This document shows positions 63,163-64,000 of a stretch of DNA of 64,000 bases, in pieces (within the stretch, counting starts at the first letter, position 1; each line of letters begins with the position of its first letter). The position numbers and the translations under genes are program-made. The stretch lies in assembly GCA_934047225.1 (NCBI GenBank), contig OW203992.1:21723501-21787500 (forward strand). The letters are read 5' to 3'. The stretch comes from Ypsolopha sequella. Lineage: Eukaryota > Arthropoda > Insecta > Lepidoptera > Ypsolophidae. Under the pieces are notes generated by a model that did no database searches, was not told the origin of the DNA, and saw only the letters and a list, made by a program, of their open reading frames with translations.

Positions 63163-63822
63163 TAATTTAATTAATTAATATAATTTCCTAACTTTTGATT
63201 CCTCTTAAGAGTTAACATTAATTAATTACAGACTGTAAAAGGAAATAGACTATATGAGACAGGTAGGCAAAGATATATATGTTTTTCTTTTTTCATTAAC
63301 CTGAATTCCTGCTGTCTTGTATTTTCTTATCCCTTGGTTAAAGTAGATATAAGTAATTTGATGTATAGTATAAGTTTATGTTAAAAAAAAAAGACATGAT
63401 CTTGCCAAGTTTCTTGCCCGTTCTTCTTAGCAAGACTAATCGAATGGGCGGAGGTAGGCATGTATTTATATATGTAACCTATTACTATGTAGTATATAAG
63501 ATGGGATTTGGTCGGCTGCCTGGATTCGTGCTGGGGGCTCGGTTGGTGATCATTGAACCTGTTCCTGGTCCCTGGCCGGGTCTCCGGTATGGGTTCGGGC
63601 GGTTGATTGGATTTCATCTTGTATAATAATATTTTACCTATAATTTTAATCGTATATATATTGCTACATAAATTAAAAAAAACATTTAATCTAAGTAGTT
63701 CATGTACATTTATTATTTTATTACATATATTTTTATAAGATTAAAATTTGACTTGTGAAACGTGTATTATATATACCTACTTTGCAAAATAAACTTTTTG
63801 AATTTTGAATTTTGAATTTTGA
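62911..63822 (+). mobile_element. LINE 3' end with (attttga)n tail
   Basis: A coding remnant is followed by a 3' UTR of about 650 bp. It carries part of a family C end at 63515-63622 and finishes in tttttgaattttgaattttg (63796-63822). 5'-truncated. Confidence 0.75.
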
Positions 63823-63865
63823 CATAATTATAAATGAGTTTAACCTACTTTAACAAAGAAAATAA

Positions 63866-64000
63866 AAAAAATATAGAGGCCACCCTGCGGGTACTTCGTG
63901 CCCTACCCCGAAGTTTATTTGCAATATTAGGCACACTCAAAACCCGCAAGATGGCATCGCTGCTCAAGGTACCCTGATCTTGATGGAAATTGTTTTTCTG
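63866..64000 (-). other. Open minus-strand frame at the window edge
   Basis: 45 codons without stop: TLSSDAILRVLSVPNIANKL and RGRARSTRRVAS. GC content is higher than next door and the phrase looks protein-like, but no family is recognised and the rest lies outside the window. Confidence 0.25.

Noticed and set aside
1..64000. LTR retrotransposons or integrated virus sequence
   Set aside because: No paired long direct repeats with TG...CA ends, no protease or integrase motif, and no recognisable viral gene were found by eye.

Overview
The window looks like lepidopteran (moth or butterfly) nuclear DNA. It is AT-rich, has no bacterial-style operons or ribosome binding sites, and is built almost entirely from transposon layers. 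Supporting signs are RTE-type LINE tails of the 'cttatgtccagcagtggac' kind, the interspersed repeat ending in 'gactcgcacttggcc', 5'-truncated Jockey/CR1-like LINEs with short tandem-repeat tails, and many foldback MITEs. Genus cannot be read from this. I recognise no intact host protein gene. The only host genes I can support are two nuclear tRNA-Pro genes, AGG at 30907-30978 and UGG at 32884-32955, both on the minus strand.

Layout. 1-1.04 kb: 3' end of a Jockey-like LINE with poly(A). 1.7-20 kb: foldbacks, MITEs and shared repeat families (called A, B, C, E, F, H and J here), a 36-bp minisatellite and a 1.7-kb nested inverted structure at 11.6-13.2 kb. 20.5-26.3 kb: a CR1/Jockey-like LINE remnant, then the best coding region of the window, a 660-codon open frame with reverse transcriptase and a restriction-like endonuclease (24334-26316, minus). 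A second, short copy of that LINE lies at 52.2 kb. 27-34 kb: an 8-bp-TSD foldback, a GC-rich patch, a broken mariner-type transposase and the two tRNA genes. 36.1-38.9 kb: a decayed Penelope-like element (PLE) split by a Tc1/mariner-like transposon. 40-49 kb: RTE fragments, a possible tyrosine-recombinase exon and three more LINE 3' fragments. 50-51.5 kb: three TIR elements in a row. 53.3-56.1 kb: a three-level nest in which a MITE holds a PLE inverted dimer, and the PLE holds a 1034-bp element. 56-64 kb: more MITEs, a second recombinase-like exon, LINE 3' ends and ribozyme-like motifs.

The most interesting layer is the PLE system. At 53.5-55.8 kb a GIY-YIG-encoding PLE 3' part is present in two inverted copies, bounded by a 13-bp target duplication, with a hammerhead-ribozyme-like motif near each outer end. 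Ten such motifs can be recognised in the window. Seven share a palindromic TATA-type helix III and three share a CCGG type. Most keep a 4-bp helix I. The motifs are read by eye and need a covariance-model search and a cleavage assay.
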